From the NCBI GenBank assembly GCA_964399235.1, contig CAYNQC010000002.1, positions 1 to 64,000 of the forward strand: 64,000 nt of DNA, in the 5' to 3' direction. Position 1 is the stretch's first letter; each line of letters begins with the position of its first letter. The position numbers and the translations under genes are program-made. Positions 37,444 to 46,084 of the stretch are shown here, piece by piece. Source of the stretch: DASPPK01 sp964399235. GTDB lineage: Archaea > Thermoproteota > Bathyarchaeia > Bathyarchaeales > Bathycorpusculaceae. Below the pieces are notes generated by a model, which ran no database searches, was not told the origin of the DNA, and saw nothing but the letters and a program-made list of their open reading frames with translations.

Positions 37444-39798
37444 ATGCACAACCTAGCCACTGACCTGAGTACGATCTATAGTCTGGTCGATCAGGGTGGG
37501 GAGGATTTGCTGACCGACGAAGAGCGTGCCCAGCTCCCCGCCAAACGAGTCAAGGCCCGCAAACCCAAGTTCCAAGAAAATCTGGCAGAGGTCCTTGACG
37601 ATACGACGCTGGGGAATATCGCCGAGGATGTGGTGCTGGGCTACAACGAGGACGAGGCCAGCCGCCAGGATTGGCGAGCCAGGGAGAAATTGGGCATCCG
37701 GCTGCTGGGCATCAGTGAGAATGCGGATGGGTTGCCGGCCTTCGAGAATGCCTCGGTCGCTGTCCATCCCGGCCTGATCGAAGCCGTTATCCAATTCCAG
37801 GCCCGCGCTATCTCCGAGTTGTGGCCACCGGAAGGTCCGGCCAAAGCTTTCGTCGAGGGGCAAGCCGCCAACTATGAGCGGGAGCTGCAGGCTCAGCGCG
37901 TCGCCGACTACCTGAACTGGCTCTACACCTCCAGGATGCCGGGCGGGTACTTGAACCACGATCGCCTGCTGATGCGCCTGCCCTTATCAGGGTCGGTCTT
38001 CAAGAAAGTCTTCTACGACCCCCTGGCCCGCACCATCGTGTCGCGCTACGTCGCTGCTGAAGACCTGGTTATTCCCTATGGGGCCACTGACCTGCTGACG
38101 GTCCCCCGCGCCACCCACATCATCCCCTACACCGAGACTGACCTGCGGCGCCTGATTGAAGCCGGGACGTATCGCGATATCGACATCGACACGCTGTCCT
38201 ATCAGGACGAGAAGACCGAGCTGCAGCCGGAGCTGGATGCTGTCTCATCGACGAAGCCTACAGGCATCCGCCTCAAGAATGCCGGCCGGTTTGTGTTCCT
38301 GGAGCAGTCCGCCTTCCTGGATATCGACGGGGAGCCAGAGAATTCGCCCTATTTGGTGACGGTTGACCGCGACTCCATGCAGGTCTTCTCGATCTACCGG
38401 GATTGGCGCAAGGCCGACAAATACCGTACCCGGCGCCAGCGCTTCATCCACTACTACTTCTTGCCTGGCCTGGATGGATTTTACGGGCTGGGGCTGCTGC
38501 ACATTCTTGGCCGGCTGGCCGAAGCGCTGTCTGGGAATCTTCGCGCCCTACTCGATTCTGCCACGCTGGCCAACCTACAAGGGGGCTTTCGCTCTGCCGA
38601 CGTCAAGCTGCCGCGCGGGAATCGTGGCGAGGACTTGATGATCAGGCCGGGCGCCTGGCCGGCAGTGGAGGCGACGGTCGATGACCTCAACAAGCTGTTT
38701 TTCAAGATCCCCTACAAGGAACCCAGCCAGACCCTGTTCAACCTGCTCCAGTACCTCGACGAGGTGTTCCGGCGCATTGCCACCACGAGTACGGAGCTGG
38801 TCGGCGAAGGAACTAAGCCAGTCCCAGTGGGCACGACCCTGGCGCGCATCGAGCAGGGCCTTAAAGTCCAGTCTGGAATCCAGATCCGCTGCCATCACGC
38901 CCAAGCTCAGGAGCTGGTGCTGGTTTGCGAGCTAACTTCGGAGACGCTGCCTGACGAGGGCTATTGCCGCGACGTGTTAAACACCACTCCCGACGTGTTC
39001 GCTGCAGATTTTGATGCTCGCGTAGACGTCAGGCCGGTCTCCGATCCTAATGCCATCACCTCGACCCAGCGGTTGGTGATCGCGCAGGCCACGGTCGATA
39101 TGGCCAACCAGTCCCCGGATATCGTGGATCGCCGGGAAGCCTATAAGCGGCTGATGGAGGCCATGCGTCAGCAGGACATCGAGCTGTTATTGCCCGACAA
39201 GGCCAAAGTCGAGCGCATGGGGCCGATCGAGGAAAACATGGCGATGATGATCATGAAGCCCGTCAAGAGCTATCCTGATCAGGACCATACTGCGCACATC
39301 GCGGTCCATCAGCCTTGGTTCATGGGCCTGGATACCGAGACTCAGACCCGCCTGCAGGGAGCCGCGATGGCCCACATGGCCGAGCACCAGGCCTGGATGT
39401 ACCAGATTCAGATGCAGCAGATGCTGGGTATCCAGCTCCCGGCCCCGGGGGAGGCCAGCCAGATGGATCCCCAGATGGAAAACCAGTTGGCGGCCATGGC
39501 GGCCCAGGCATCTCAGTTGATGGCACAGTATCAAGCCTCCCAGCCGCCGCCGGCCGACCCCAACGCGATCATTGCCGATGGCAAAGTCCAGGCAGAGCGG
39601 CAAAAGGCCGAGGCCGATATTCGCCGCAAGGATGCTCTGGCCAGCGCCTCAATGGCCCGCGACTCCGCCACTACCATCGCCAGGCTCAACCAGGATGCGG
39701 CCCAGCACGAGGCCAATTTACTGTCCAAATACATGAGCGCCGAGGCATCCAAAGCTTTGACACAAGCCCAGATCGATGCCAAGAGTAAGACTCAATGA
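37444..39798 (+). CDS. Portal protein (P22-like)
   Basis: 784 residues, GGGGGGAG before the ATG. 'DEASRQDWRAREKLGIRLLGI', 'NASVAVHPGLIEAVIQFQARAISELWPPEGPAK', 'YLNHDRLLMRLPLSGSVFKKVFYDP' and 'DFYVPYGA'-type 'EDLVIPYGA' are diagnostic of podovirus portals. The C-terminal 150 residues are Gln/Met/Ala-rich and helical, forming the barrel seen in P22 gp1. It builds the dodecameric ring at the packaging vertex where TerL docks. Confidence 0.92.
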   Translation: MHNLATDLSTIYSLVDQGGEDLLTDEERAQLPAKRVKARKPKFQENLAEVLDDTTLGNIAEDVVLGYNEDEASRQDWRAREKLGIRLLGISENADGLPAFENASVAVHPGLIEAVIQFQARAISELWPPEGPAKAFVEGQAANYERELQAQRVADYLNWLYTSRMPGGYLNHDRLLMRLPLSGSVFKKVFYDPLARTIVSRYVAAEDLVIPYGATDLLTVPRATHIIPYTETDLRRLIEAGTYRDIDIDTLSYQDEKTELQPELDAVSSTKPTGIRLKNAGRFVFLEQSAFLDIDGEPENSPYLVTVDRDSMQVFSIYRDWRKADKYRTRRQRFIHYYFLPGLDGFYGLGLLHILGRLAEALSGNLRALLDSATLANLQGGFRSADVKLPRGNRGEDLMIRPGAWPAVEATVDDLNKLFFKIPYKEPSQTLFNLLQYLDEVFRRIATTSTELVGEGTKPVPVGTTLARIEQGLKVQSGIQIRCHHAQAQELVLVCELTSETLPDEGYCRDVLNTTPDVFAADFDARVDVRPVSDPNAITSTQRLVIAQATVDMANQSPDIVDRREAYKRLMEAMRQQDIELLLPDKAKVERMGPIEENMAMMIMKPVKSYPDQDHTAHIAVHQPWFMGLDTETQTRLQGAAMAHMAEHQAWMYQIQMQQMLGIQLPAPGEASQMDPQMENQLAAMAAQASQLMAQYQASQPPPADPNAIIADGKVQAERQKAEADIRRKDALASASMARDSATTIARLNQDAAQHEANLLSKYMSAEASKALTQAQIDAKSKTQ

Positions 39799-39989
39799 TC
39801 TCCGACTTTATGAGAGAGTTGGAACAAGTTTTGCGGTATGAGATGGAATCTCTGGCAAAGTCGACCGGGGTTGGATGTGCCCAAGACTGGGCAGATTACA
39901 AATACCGGGTCGGAATAGTTACGGGTTACACGCGCGCGCTTGAAAAAGCCACGGACCTTTATCAGAAATATTTGAACGACGAGGATTAA
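39795..39989 (+). CDS. Small conserved phage protein
   Basis: 64 residues, ATG overlapping the portal stop (ATGA). 'ADYKYRVGIVTGYTRALEKATDLYQKYLNDED' is a short helical pattern seen after portal genes in podoviruses ('d...y....G...al......'). Probably a head-associated or assembly factor. Role unknown. Confidence 0.65.
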   Translation: MISDFMRELEQVLRYEMESLAKSTGVGCAQDWADYKYRVGIVTGYTRALEKATDLYQKYLNDED

Positions 39990-39990
39990 C

Positions 39991-40347
39991 ATGGCCTTAG
40001 TGAATTACGACTGGGTCCCGGAGCCAGTTGGGTTTAAGATGATTGTCAAACCGCCCCCCATCGAAGCGACCACGAAAGGTGGGATCATCCTGGTGGACGA
40101 AAGCAAGCAGTACGCGGATACGGCGACGTTCTGTGGAGAGGTGGTCAGGCAGGGGCCGGACTGCTACAGGGACAAGGCCAGCCGCTGGTGCAACGTAGGG
40201 GACAAAGTCCTGTACGCCCGTCACCACGGTCAGGCAATCAAGGTGAAAACCCCGACGGGGGACTGGGAGAAGTTTGTTATCATCAACGACGATGATGTCA
40301 GGACAAAGCTAGACGATTTTGGCCAAGTCAAGATGTACTTAGAATAA
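39991..40347 (+). CDS. GroES-like co-chaperonin
   Basis: 118 residues. 'PVGFKMIVKPPPIEATTKGGIILVDESKQYADTATFCGEVVRQGPDCY' corresponds to the GroES beta-barrel and its mobile loop (K-GGI-I-L), followed by 'VGDKVLYARHHGQAIKV' and 'FVIINDDDV', the usual end of Cpn10 proteins. As with T4 gp31 and similar phage proteins, it could pair with host GroEL to fold the capsid protein; its place between portal and scaffold genes fits. Confidence 0.85.
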   Translation: MALVNYDWVPEPVGFKMIVKPPPIEATTKGGIILVDESKQYADTATFCGEVVRQGPDCYRDKASRWCNVGDKVLYARHHGQAIKVKTPTGDWEKFVIINDDDVRTKLDDFGQVKMYLE

Positions 40348-40415
40348 ACACTCGGGGCACCCCCCGGATCACGCTGTGAAGCGTCATGTAACACGACTAT
40401 GAGCATAGAAATTCT

Positions 40416-41294
40416 ATGGAACCCGATGAGTTAGACGAGAGCAACCTGGATGTTGAACAGCCAGAGTTAGCCCTTGAAGAAGAGGCTGATATCCTTGAAG
40501 AGCCCAAGCAGAAGACTGCTAAGGAACTCGAAAAGGAGCAGTACTCCAAGAATGTTCAGGATCGGATAGGCAAGGAAGTCTGGAAGCGAAAGGTTGCCGA
40601 AGAGGAGAGAACTCGGCTGGCAGCCCAGGTAGAGACGATGCGTGCCGACCTGGAGGCCCTCAAATCCCGTAGTGCGGAGGTCGACGCCCAGACCGCCGTG
40701 GGCACATTGCAGGATAAGCTGAGGGCCGCTCAGGCACGGTTGCGCAAGGCCAAGGAAGAAGGTGACATCGACGCTGAGCTGGAAGCCCAGACCGAGATGA
40801 CTGATTTGCATGTGGAGGCCAGGCTGACCAGTGAGCGCGCCCAGCGTGTCACCAAACAGCCTGAGCAGCCCGTGGTCCAGCGCCCCCAGGTGCCCGATAC
40901 CAGTTCGCTGCCCCCAGGCATGCGGAAGTGGTTGGACAACAATCCCTGGTATCTTCAGGGTGAAAACAAGCGGGCGGCCATGCTGGCCAACGAGCTTGAT
41001 CAGGAACTGCGGTTGGAGGGCTTCGATCCTGCTGACCCAGATATGTACGATGAGCTGTCCAAGCGCCTACAAGCGGTATTCCCCAAGTCCAATTTCATCA
41101 AGCCGATAACGGCTGAGAAGCGGTCACCTAAAGACCTCCCACCGCCCACGGGCGCGGGCAGTCAGGATGGGTCTCCCAAGGGTGCCGGCATCAAGCGCAA
41201 GCTGACCCAAGAGGATTTGGATGAAATGCGGTCCTATGGGATGGACCCGACCGACAAAGATAACCGCGTGGCATGGCTGAGGACGCACCAATGA
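40416..41294 (+). CDS. Scaffolding protein candidate
   Basis: 292 residues. Very acidic start, then a long charged coiled coil (about residues 55-145), a 'PPGMRKWLDNNPWYLQGENKRAAMLANELDQELRLEGFDPADP' middle block and a basic C-terminus. This is the standard composition and position (between portal and capsid) of podovirus scaffolding proteins, which guide capsid assembly and leave or are degraded. The 'W.......a.....' middle block is shared by many such proteins. Confidence 0.75.
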   Translation: MEPDELDESNLDVEQPELALEEEADILEEPKQKTAKELEKEQYSKNVQDRIGKEVWKRKVAEEERTRLAAQVETMRADLEALKSRSAEVDAQTAVGTLQDKLRAAQARLRKAKEEGDIDAELEAQTEMTDLHVEARLTSERAQRVTKQPEQPVVQRPQVPDTSSLPPGMRKWLDNNPWYLQGENKRAAMLANELDQELRLEGFDPADPDMYDELSKRLQAVFPKSNFIKPITAEKRSPKDLPPPTGAGSQDGSPKGAGIKRKLTQEDLDEMRSYGMDPTDKDNRVAWLRTHQ

Positions 41295-42061
41295 CAGTAG
41301 CAAAGAAAACCCCGTATAAGCCGGTTTTTAAGACGAAGGGGAAGGTTGTCGATCCCCCTCAGAAGCCTGCCGCTGCCGCCAAAGTGGTGACGGACCCAGT
41401 GGTGACGGAAGCCCCTATGCAGGCGATGCCGCTACCCCCTGTTGTGCAGGCCGTACAGCCTGAGCCAGAGCCTGTTTGCGAGCCGGAAATACCGGATCCC
41501 GTACCCTCCAACAAGCGGGCGCCGCTAGAGGTCAGCACTGACCTGTTGAGCGCCTTCACGCAAGCAGTAGAGGTCGATCCTCGCCTCACTCGGGAGCAGA
41601 CCAGTCATGCCACTGTCGATATGGAGCAGTGGGCGGACGATTGGGCTCCAGAACCATTTACCTCGGCGCCACCCCCCAGGGAAGGAATGGAGCAACGCTG
41701 GGCTCGCTGCCGTTTGGGGCCGCATGACGATATCAAAAATATCCTCAAGAAGCGCCAGGCCGGCTGGGTCCCTCGCCCCGCTGATACGATCCCACCCGCC
41801 TATCAGGCGATGGTGACTCGCTTCGGCGATCAGGGTAACGTGATTGGTAACCACGATAGCATCCTCATGGAACGGCCGATCTTTATCGGTGAACGGATGC
41901 GTGCGTTTATCCGCAAGAAAGGTGAGCGGCTGCATGCTAGTATTGCGGCTAACGTCCAAGAAAGCATGCCGCGCCAGCACGGGTCCAAGGGTGGCTCTGT
42001 GGAAGAATTCGAGATGAGTGTTACCGGGTCGCCGCCGAGGCGGCCACGAGTAGACGACTAA
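41291..42061 (+). CDS. Putative head-associated protein
   Basis: 256 residues from ATG 41291, which overlaps the scaffold stop (ATGA). N-terminus Lys/Pro/Val-rich and probably disordered; from residue ~120 'PREGMEQRWARCRLGPHDDIKNILKKRQAGWVPRPADTIP' and 'NHDSILMERP' is a conserved type of small phage head protein. Basic C-terminus. Function unknown. Confidence 0.6.
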   Translation: MTVAKKTPYKPVFKTKGKVVDPPQKPAAAAKVVTDPVVTEAPMQAMPLPPVVQAVQPEPEPVCEPEIPDPVPSNKRAPLEVSTDLLSAFTQAVEVDPRLTREQTSHATVDMEQWADDWAPEPFTSAPPPREGMEQRWARCRLGPHDDIKNILKKRQAGWVPRPADTIPPAYQAMVTRFGDQGNVIGNHDSILMERPIFIGERMRAFIRKKGERLHASIAANVQESMPRQHGSKGGSVEEFEMSVTGSPPRRPRVDD

Positions 42062-42097
42062 TACTACCGATCGTCGTGAGACGAACTGGAGTGAAAT

Positions 42098-42679
42098 ATG
42101 GCTAATTTAAACGCACCTCGCGGGTTCAAGCCCGTGGGGACTATCCATGGGGGGACGGTCCAGCAAAATGCCTACACGATCGCCTCTACCTATGGATACA
42201 ACATTGCTCAAGGTGACCCCGTCATGGAGACGGGTACCGGCAGCAATATCCAACTTGCCGTAGGTACGGGCGGCACTCCAACTCCCGACGGGATCGGGGT
42301 CTTTGCCGGTTGCAGCTACGTTGATGCCAATGGCAAGCCAACTTTCAGCAAATACTGGCCTGCCGGCATTACTGCTACCGACATCGTAGCCATGGTCTGG
42401 GACGATCCTGACACCATCTTTGAGGTGCAGGCCGACTCTTGCGCGGCGAACGACGTCAAGGCACTGGCTGACTTCACGGCCGGCACCATGGATGCCGTCG
42501 CCAAGTTGAGCACGGCCTTCCTGAATGTGTCTGGGGCCACTGGTACCTCTGCCAAGACCTTCCGCATCGAGCGCATCGTAGATCGCCCGGACAATGCGGC
42601 TGGGGCCTACGCCAAGGTAGAAGTAATCTACGTAGAGCATGCTCGTAAGGGTGTGATCTCCGGCGCGGGAGGCATGTAA
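42098..42679 (+). CDS. Capsid decoration-like protein
   Basis: 193 residues. 'NAPRGFKPVGTIHGG', 'YGYNIAQGDPVMETGTGSNIQLA', 'GIGVFAGCSYVDANGKPTFSKYWPAG' are the recognisable blocks of a family of phage proteins encoded directly before capsid genes and thought to be decoration or head-stabilisation proteins. One base separates its stop from the capsid start. Confidence 0.7.
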   Translation: MANLNAPRGFKPVGTIHGGTVQQNAYTIASTYGYNIAQGDPVMETGTGSNIQLAVGTGGTPTPDGIGVFAGCSYVDANGKPTFSKYWPAGITATDIVAMVWDDPDTIFEVQADSCAANDVKALADFTAGTMDAVAKLSTAFLNVSGATGTSAKTFRIERIVDRPDNAAGAYAKVEVIYVEHARKGVISGAGGM

Positions 42680-42680
42680 C

Positions 42681-43583
42681 ATGGCAATGCAACGTAGTAC
42701 TTACCCCAAGAGCCTGGAGCCTGGCATCAATGCCGTCTGGGAATCCGCTGAGAAAGACTACCCCGATGACTGGGCTGGGCTTTACGAAGTTAAGACCTCT
42801 AATCGGGCCTGGGAAGAGCAGGTGCTCAGAGTCAGTCTGGGTATCGCGCCGATCCGCCAGGAAGGGACCGCATTCCACGAAGACGCCGGTGGCGAATTCT
42901 GGACCCAGCGGTATATCAATCTGACCGTCGGCCTGAAGTTCTCGCTGACCCAGGAAGCGCTAGAGGACAACCTGTACAAGGACCTCGCCGCGACCAACTC
43001 CCGTGGTCTGTTGAGGGCTATGAAGGAAACCAAGGCCATCATGGCCTGCAAGTTCTTCAACGACGCCTTCACCACCACCATGGGCGATGGGGCAGCTTTC
43101 CTGTCAACCAGCCATCCGTTATGGGGCGGCGGGACTTGGAGCAACAAGCTGGCGACCCCAGCCGACCTCTCCGAAGCTTCCATCGAAGATTTGCTGGTGC
43201 AGATCAGCAATGCGGTCAGTGACCGTAATCTTCCCACCCCCGTCAATGCTAAGCAGCTCGTGGTTGGCACCGCCAACATCTTCGAGGCTGCCCGCATTCT
43301 GCGCTCGGTACAGCGTGTAGGGACCAACGAGAATGACATCAACGCCCTCAAGGCGCTGGGTATTTTCGGCAATGACCCCATCGTGCTGCGCCGTCTGTCA
43401 GATACGGATACGTTCTTCATCACCACGGATGCCCCCATGGGCCTGCAGCACTTTGTTCGCATCGGGCTCCAGAAGGGTGGTCAGGAAGACTTCAATACTG
43501 GCAATTACGAGTACAAAGCTCGTGAGCGGTACTGCTTCGGCGGCACCAACCAGCGTTCCCTGTATGGTACTGAGGGTAACTAG
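42681..43583 (+). CDS. Major capsid protein (Mu gpT-like)
   Basis: 300 residues, GGAGG nine bases before the ATG. 'FWTQRYINLTVGLKFSLTQEALEDNLYKDLA', 'ACKFFNDAFTTTMGDGAAFLSTSHP', 'PVNAKQLVVGTANIFEAARILRS' and 'FITTDAPMGLQHFVR' are typical of Mu gpT/HK97-fold capsid proteins. Likely the shell-forming subunit, cut or uncut. Followed by an unrelated endonuclease gene with its own promoter. Confidence 0.88.
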   Translation: MAMQRSTYPKSLEPGINAVWESAEKDYPDDWAGLYEVKTSNRAWEEQVLRVSLGIAPIRQEGTAFHEDAGGEFWTQRYINLTVGLKFSLTQEALEDNLYKDLAATNSRGLLRAMKETKAIMACKFFNDAFTTTMGDGAAFLSTSHPLWGGGTWSNKLATPADLSEASIEDLLVQISNAVSDRNLPTPVNAKQLVVGTANIFEAARILRSVQRVGTNENDINALKALGIFGNDPIVLRRLSDTDTFFITTDAPMGLQHFVRIGLQKGGQEDFNTGNYEYKARERYCFGGTNQRSLYGTEGN

Positions 43584-43625
43584 GTTATTGATTTTAAAGG
43601 GATTTTAGTTTAATACAGCGCTTTG

Positions 43626-43654
43626 TTGCGAGTAGGCAGTAATCAGGGTATGAT
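43626..43654 (+). promoter_or_regulatory. Promoter of the endonuclease VII-like gene
   Basis: TTGCGA, 17 bases, TATGAT; 26 bases to the ATG. Good match to sigma70-type consensus, inside an otherwise co-transcribed head operon. Confidence 0.6.
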
Positions 43655-43680
43655 AAAGGCTTCTAGCCGGAGATCGTGTC

Positions 43681-44463
43681 ATGCCCTGTTCTTACTGTGG
43701 TTTCGAGAAGGTTGCTGCTAAAGGTTTATGCGTTCGGTGCTATTGCCGGATGCGGTCAACCGGAAGCCCGGAGTACAAGCGGAAAGGGAGATCGCCGCTG
43801 CTGTGTAGTGTCGATGGATGCGAAAAGATTGTTCACGCCCAAGGGTTGTGCAACAACCATTACATGACGACAAAACGGCACGGAGATGTAGTTTCTCCCT
43901 TCGGATATGGAGAGCGACGGAAGCACCCGTTATATGAGAGTTGGGTATACCAAGGACGGATAAAGCTTGGCAGGGAGGATGCCTGGGCTGATTTTTGGAA
44001 GTTCGTCGACGATGTTGGCGAAAAACCGGCCGGCAAACACTGGCTCACAAGGATCGATGTACAGCGACCATGGGGTCCTGACAACTTTATCTGGGCTGCG
44101 CGCAAGGGCAGCACTACTCATCGGTCAGCGTATGTTAAAGCCTGGAGAGATGAAAATCTAGGCAAGGTTAAGAACACAGAGCTGAAACGGAATTTCGGGA
44201 TCACGCTGGACGATTATATGCGAATGTATACCGAGCAGAATGGAGTCTGCGCGATTTGTGGCAGGAAGGGCGAGCCGGTAGGTACGCGAAAGACTACCAA
44301 GGACACGCTGGTCGTCGATCATTGTCATGTCCAGGGAGGCGTAAGAGGGCTATTATGTAGCTACTGCAATCTCGGTCTAGGGTATTTCTTTGATGGCACG
44401 GATATCCTCAGAAAGGCCGCGCAGTATGTAGAGAGCCGTCAATTTCTGCCCAGTATTGGGTGA
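43681..44463 (+). CDS. Endonuclease VII-like HNH protein inserted in the head operon
   Basis: 260 residues, GGAG eight bases before the ATG. N-terminus carries Cys fingers ('CSYCGFEKV', 'CVRCYCRMR', 'CSVDGCEK', 'LCNNHYMT'). C-terminal 'CAICGRKGEP', 'LVVDHCHVQGGVRGLLCSYCNLGLGYF' matches the recombination endonuclease VII type: D-H-C-H, C-x2-C-N. It sits between the capsid and the next structural gene, with a separate promoter, so it is probably a mobile, free-standing endonuclease. Lower third-position GC than its neighbours. Confidence 0.85.
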   Translation: MPCSYCGFEKVAAKGLCVRCYCRMRSTGSPEYKRKGRSPLLCSVDGCEKIVHAQGLCNNHYMTTKRHGDVVSPFGYGERRKHPLYESWVYQGRIKLGREDAWADFWKFVDDVGEKPAGKHWLTRIDVQRPWGPDNFIWAARKGSTTHRSAYVKAWRDENLGKVKNTELKRNFGITLDDYMRMYTEQNGVCAICGRKGEPVGTRKTTKDTLVVDHCHVQGGVRGLLCSYCNLGLGYFFDGTDILRKAAQYVESRQFLPSIG

Positions 44464-44481
44464 CCTGAATTGGAGTTTGAA

Positions 44482-45285
44482 ATGGCCAAAAATCATCTTT
44501 CCTCGTCTGTAAATAATTACATCGGCAGCGGGTACGACCAGGCTGTCTTCGCCGTCAATCGTCGCAAGGGTGTGCCCGTAGTCTTCCTGACCAAGGTTGA
44601 TCTGGGCTCCCCGATCGCGGCCGACCTCAATGCCATTATCGCGGCGGCTGCCGGGTCTGGCGAACTCCCCAATAACAGCACCAAGACTTTCTCGGCTGCC
44701 ACGACTGGGACTGGTTCTCCGTGCGACGACGCCGGCAAGCGCACCATCACCACAATCACCACTTCGACCGGTGAAACGGCGACGGTATGGCCCTTGGATG
44801 TGCCACGCGCTTTGTCCTACAACGGCACTCACGGCAGCTCGGTGGTCTCCACGCGGGTCACCGTCACCGGCTACGACAAATACTTCGTCAAGATGAAGGA
44901 GCGCGTAACCCTGTCGGGCACCACCTCGGTCACCGTGGAAGGCACTAAAGCCTTTGCGTACATCGAAGCCGTGGAGCTTTACTCTGCCTCCGATACCACT
45001 ACCAATACCGGTATCAATGTCGGCTGGAAAGACGTGCTGGGTCTGCCTTATGTAGCGGCCGCCAAGTCCGATGTGGTGCGTGTCTACTTCAATGGGGTCC
45101 TGGATGACTCTGCGACCGTAGTTGCTGCTGACGCCACTGCGACCCAAACCATCAGTACTGGGGATGTCAGGGGTACTGTGGACACCAACAGCGCGGCCGA
45201 TGGCTCTGCGGTGGTCGTGTACATGCATGTGGCCGATCCTGACTCTGCTGTAGGTATCCGGGGCATCGCCCAGTACGGAGGCTAG
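44482..45285 (+). CDS. Putative structural protein
   Basis: 267 residues from ATG 44482 (GGAG 6-9 bases upstream). Beta-rich, Thr/Ser/Ala/Val-rich, e.g. 'TKTFSAATTGTGSPCDDAGKRTITTITTSTGETATVW' and 'VTVTGYDKYFVKMKERVTLSGTTSVTVEG'. Likely a head or neck surface protein. No family recognised. Confidence 0.65.
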   Translation: MAKNHLSSSVNNYIGSGYDQAVFAVNRRKGVPVVFLTKVDLGSPIAADLNAIIAAAAGSGELPNNSTKTFSAATTGTGSPCDDAGKRTITTITTSTGETATVWPLDVPRALSYNGTHGSSVVSTRVTVTGYDKYFVKMKERVTLSGTTSVTVEGTKAFAYIEAVELYSASDTTTNTGINVGWKDVLGLPYVAAAKSDVVRVYFNGVLDDSATVVAADATATQTISTGDVRGTVDTNSAADGSAVVVYMHVADPDSAVGIRGIAQYGG

Positions 45286-45287
45286 TC

Positions 45288-45914
45288 ATGATCAGCTACC
45301 CGTTTGCACCCACGGCGCTCGATGCCGATGGGATTTGCGCGGCCCAGCAGCTAGTGGGCGCAGGCGATCTGCTGATCGATGGCGACTTAGCGGTTAGTGG
45401 AGTGGTGACGCTGGGCGAGCAGGCCCGGGTCACGCTGTATAGTGCGGCCGATCTGAGCCTGATCACCTTCACGGTGTATGGCACAACCAAGCATGGGATT
45501 TCGATCTCTGAAGAGATTGCCGGACCAACTGCTGGCGCAACGGTCACCACCACCGCCAACTTCAAAACTATTACCGAGGTCGCGGCAGATGCCGCCGTCG
45601 GCAGCGATGTGACTGTCGGCAACAGCGACACCCTGGAGACTGGATGGGTCGCCCTGAATGGCTACTCGCCACTAAAGGGAATCTCGGTACAGCTAGGAAG
45701 TACCGCCAATCTCACCTACGAAGTGCAGTACGCCACTAGCTCGGTACAAACCGGCGACGACACCGGCGTGCTGGCGCTGGCGGACGGGGTACTGACCGGG
45801 AAGACCACCTCGGCCGGGCTGGTAGCGGCGATCCCCTGGTTTGCCATGCGATTAGCGATCACCTCCTTTGTGGCCGGCGGGGGGACCTTGCGGGTTACGG
45901 AGTCGCCGGGATGA
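45288..45914 (+). CDS. Putative structural protein
   Basis: 208 residues, GGAGG before the ATG. 'LLIDGDLAVSGVVTLGEQARVTLYSAADLSLITFTVYGTT' and 'TLETGWVALNGYSPLKGISVQLGSTANLTYEVQYA' show a beta-sandwich-like structure similar in style to its upstream neighbour. Probably another head or appendage protein. Confidence 0.65.
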   Translation: MISYPFAPTALDADGICAAQQLVGAGDLLIDGDLAVSGVVTLGEQARVTLYSAADLSLITFTVYGTTKHGISISEEIAGPTAGATVTTTANFKTITEVAADAAVGSDVTVGNSDTLETGWVALNGYSPLKGISVQLGSTANLTYEVQYATSSVQTGDDTGVLALADGVLTGKTTSAGLVAAIPWFAMRLAITSFVAGGGTLRVTESPG

Positions 45915-46084
45915 GCGCCATTAGACGCAAGCTGGCCAGCTTACTGGCCTTCGACTTTCCCTACGGGATTTTCTATGGGGCGTCGTACATTAAGAAACAG
46001 TCTAGCGATCTGGTGCGCGCGGATTCCACGAGGATCAAGGCAAACTCTACCGTGATTACGGTGGACAGGGTGACGGTGAAATAA
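45911..46084 (+). CDS. Small conserved structural-region protein (57 aa)
   Basis: 57 residues, ATG overlapping the previous stop (ATGA), stop overlapping the next ATG (TAATG). 'FDFPYGIFYGASYIKKQSSDLVRADST' and a basic/Val C-terminus. Overlaps on both sides make translation very likely. Function unknown. Confidence 0.65.
   Translation: MSAIRRKLASLLAFDFPYGIFYGASYIKKQSSDLVRADSTRIKANSTVITVDRVTVK

Noticed and set aside
44517..45228. Minus-strand frames opposite the structural genes at 44.4-45.2 kb
   Set aside because: Codon-aligned shadows of Thr/Ser/Ala-rich genes; no motif or ribosome site.
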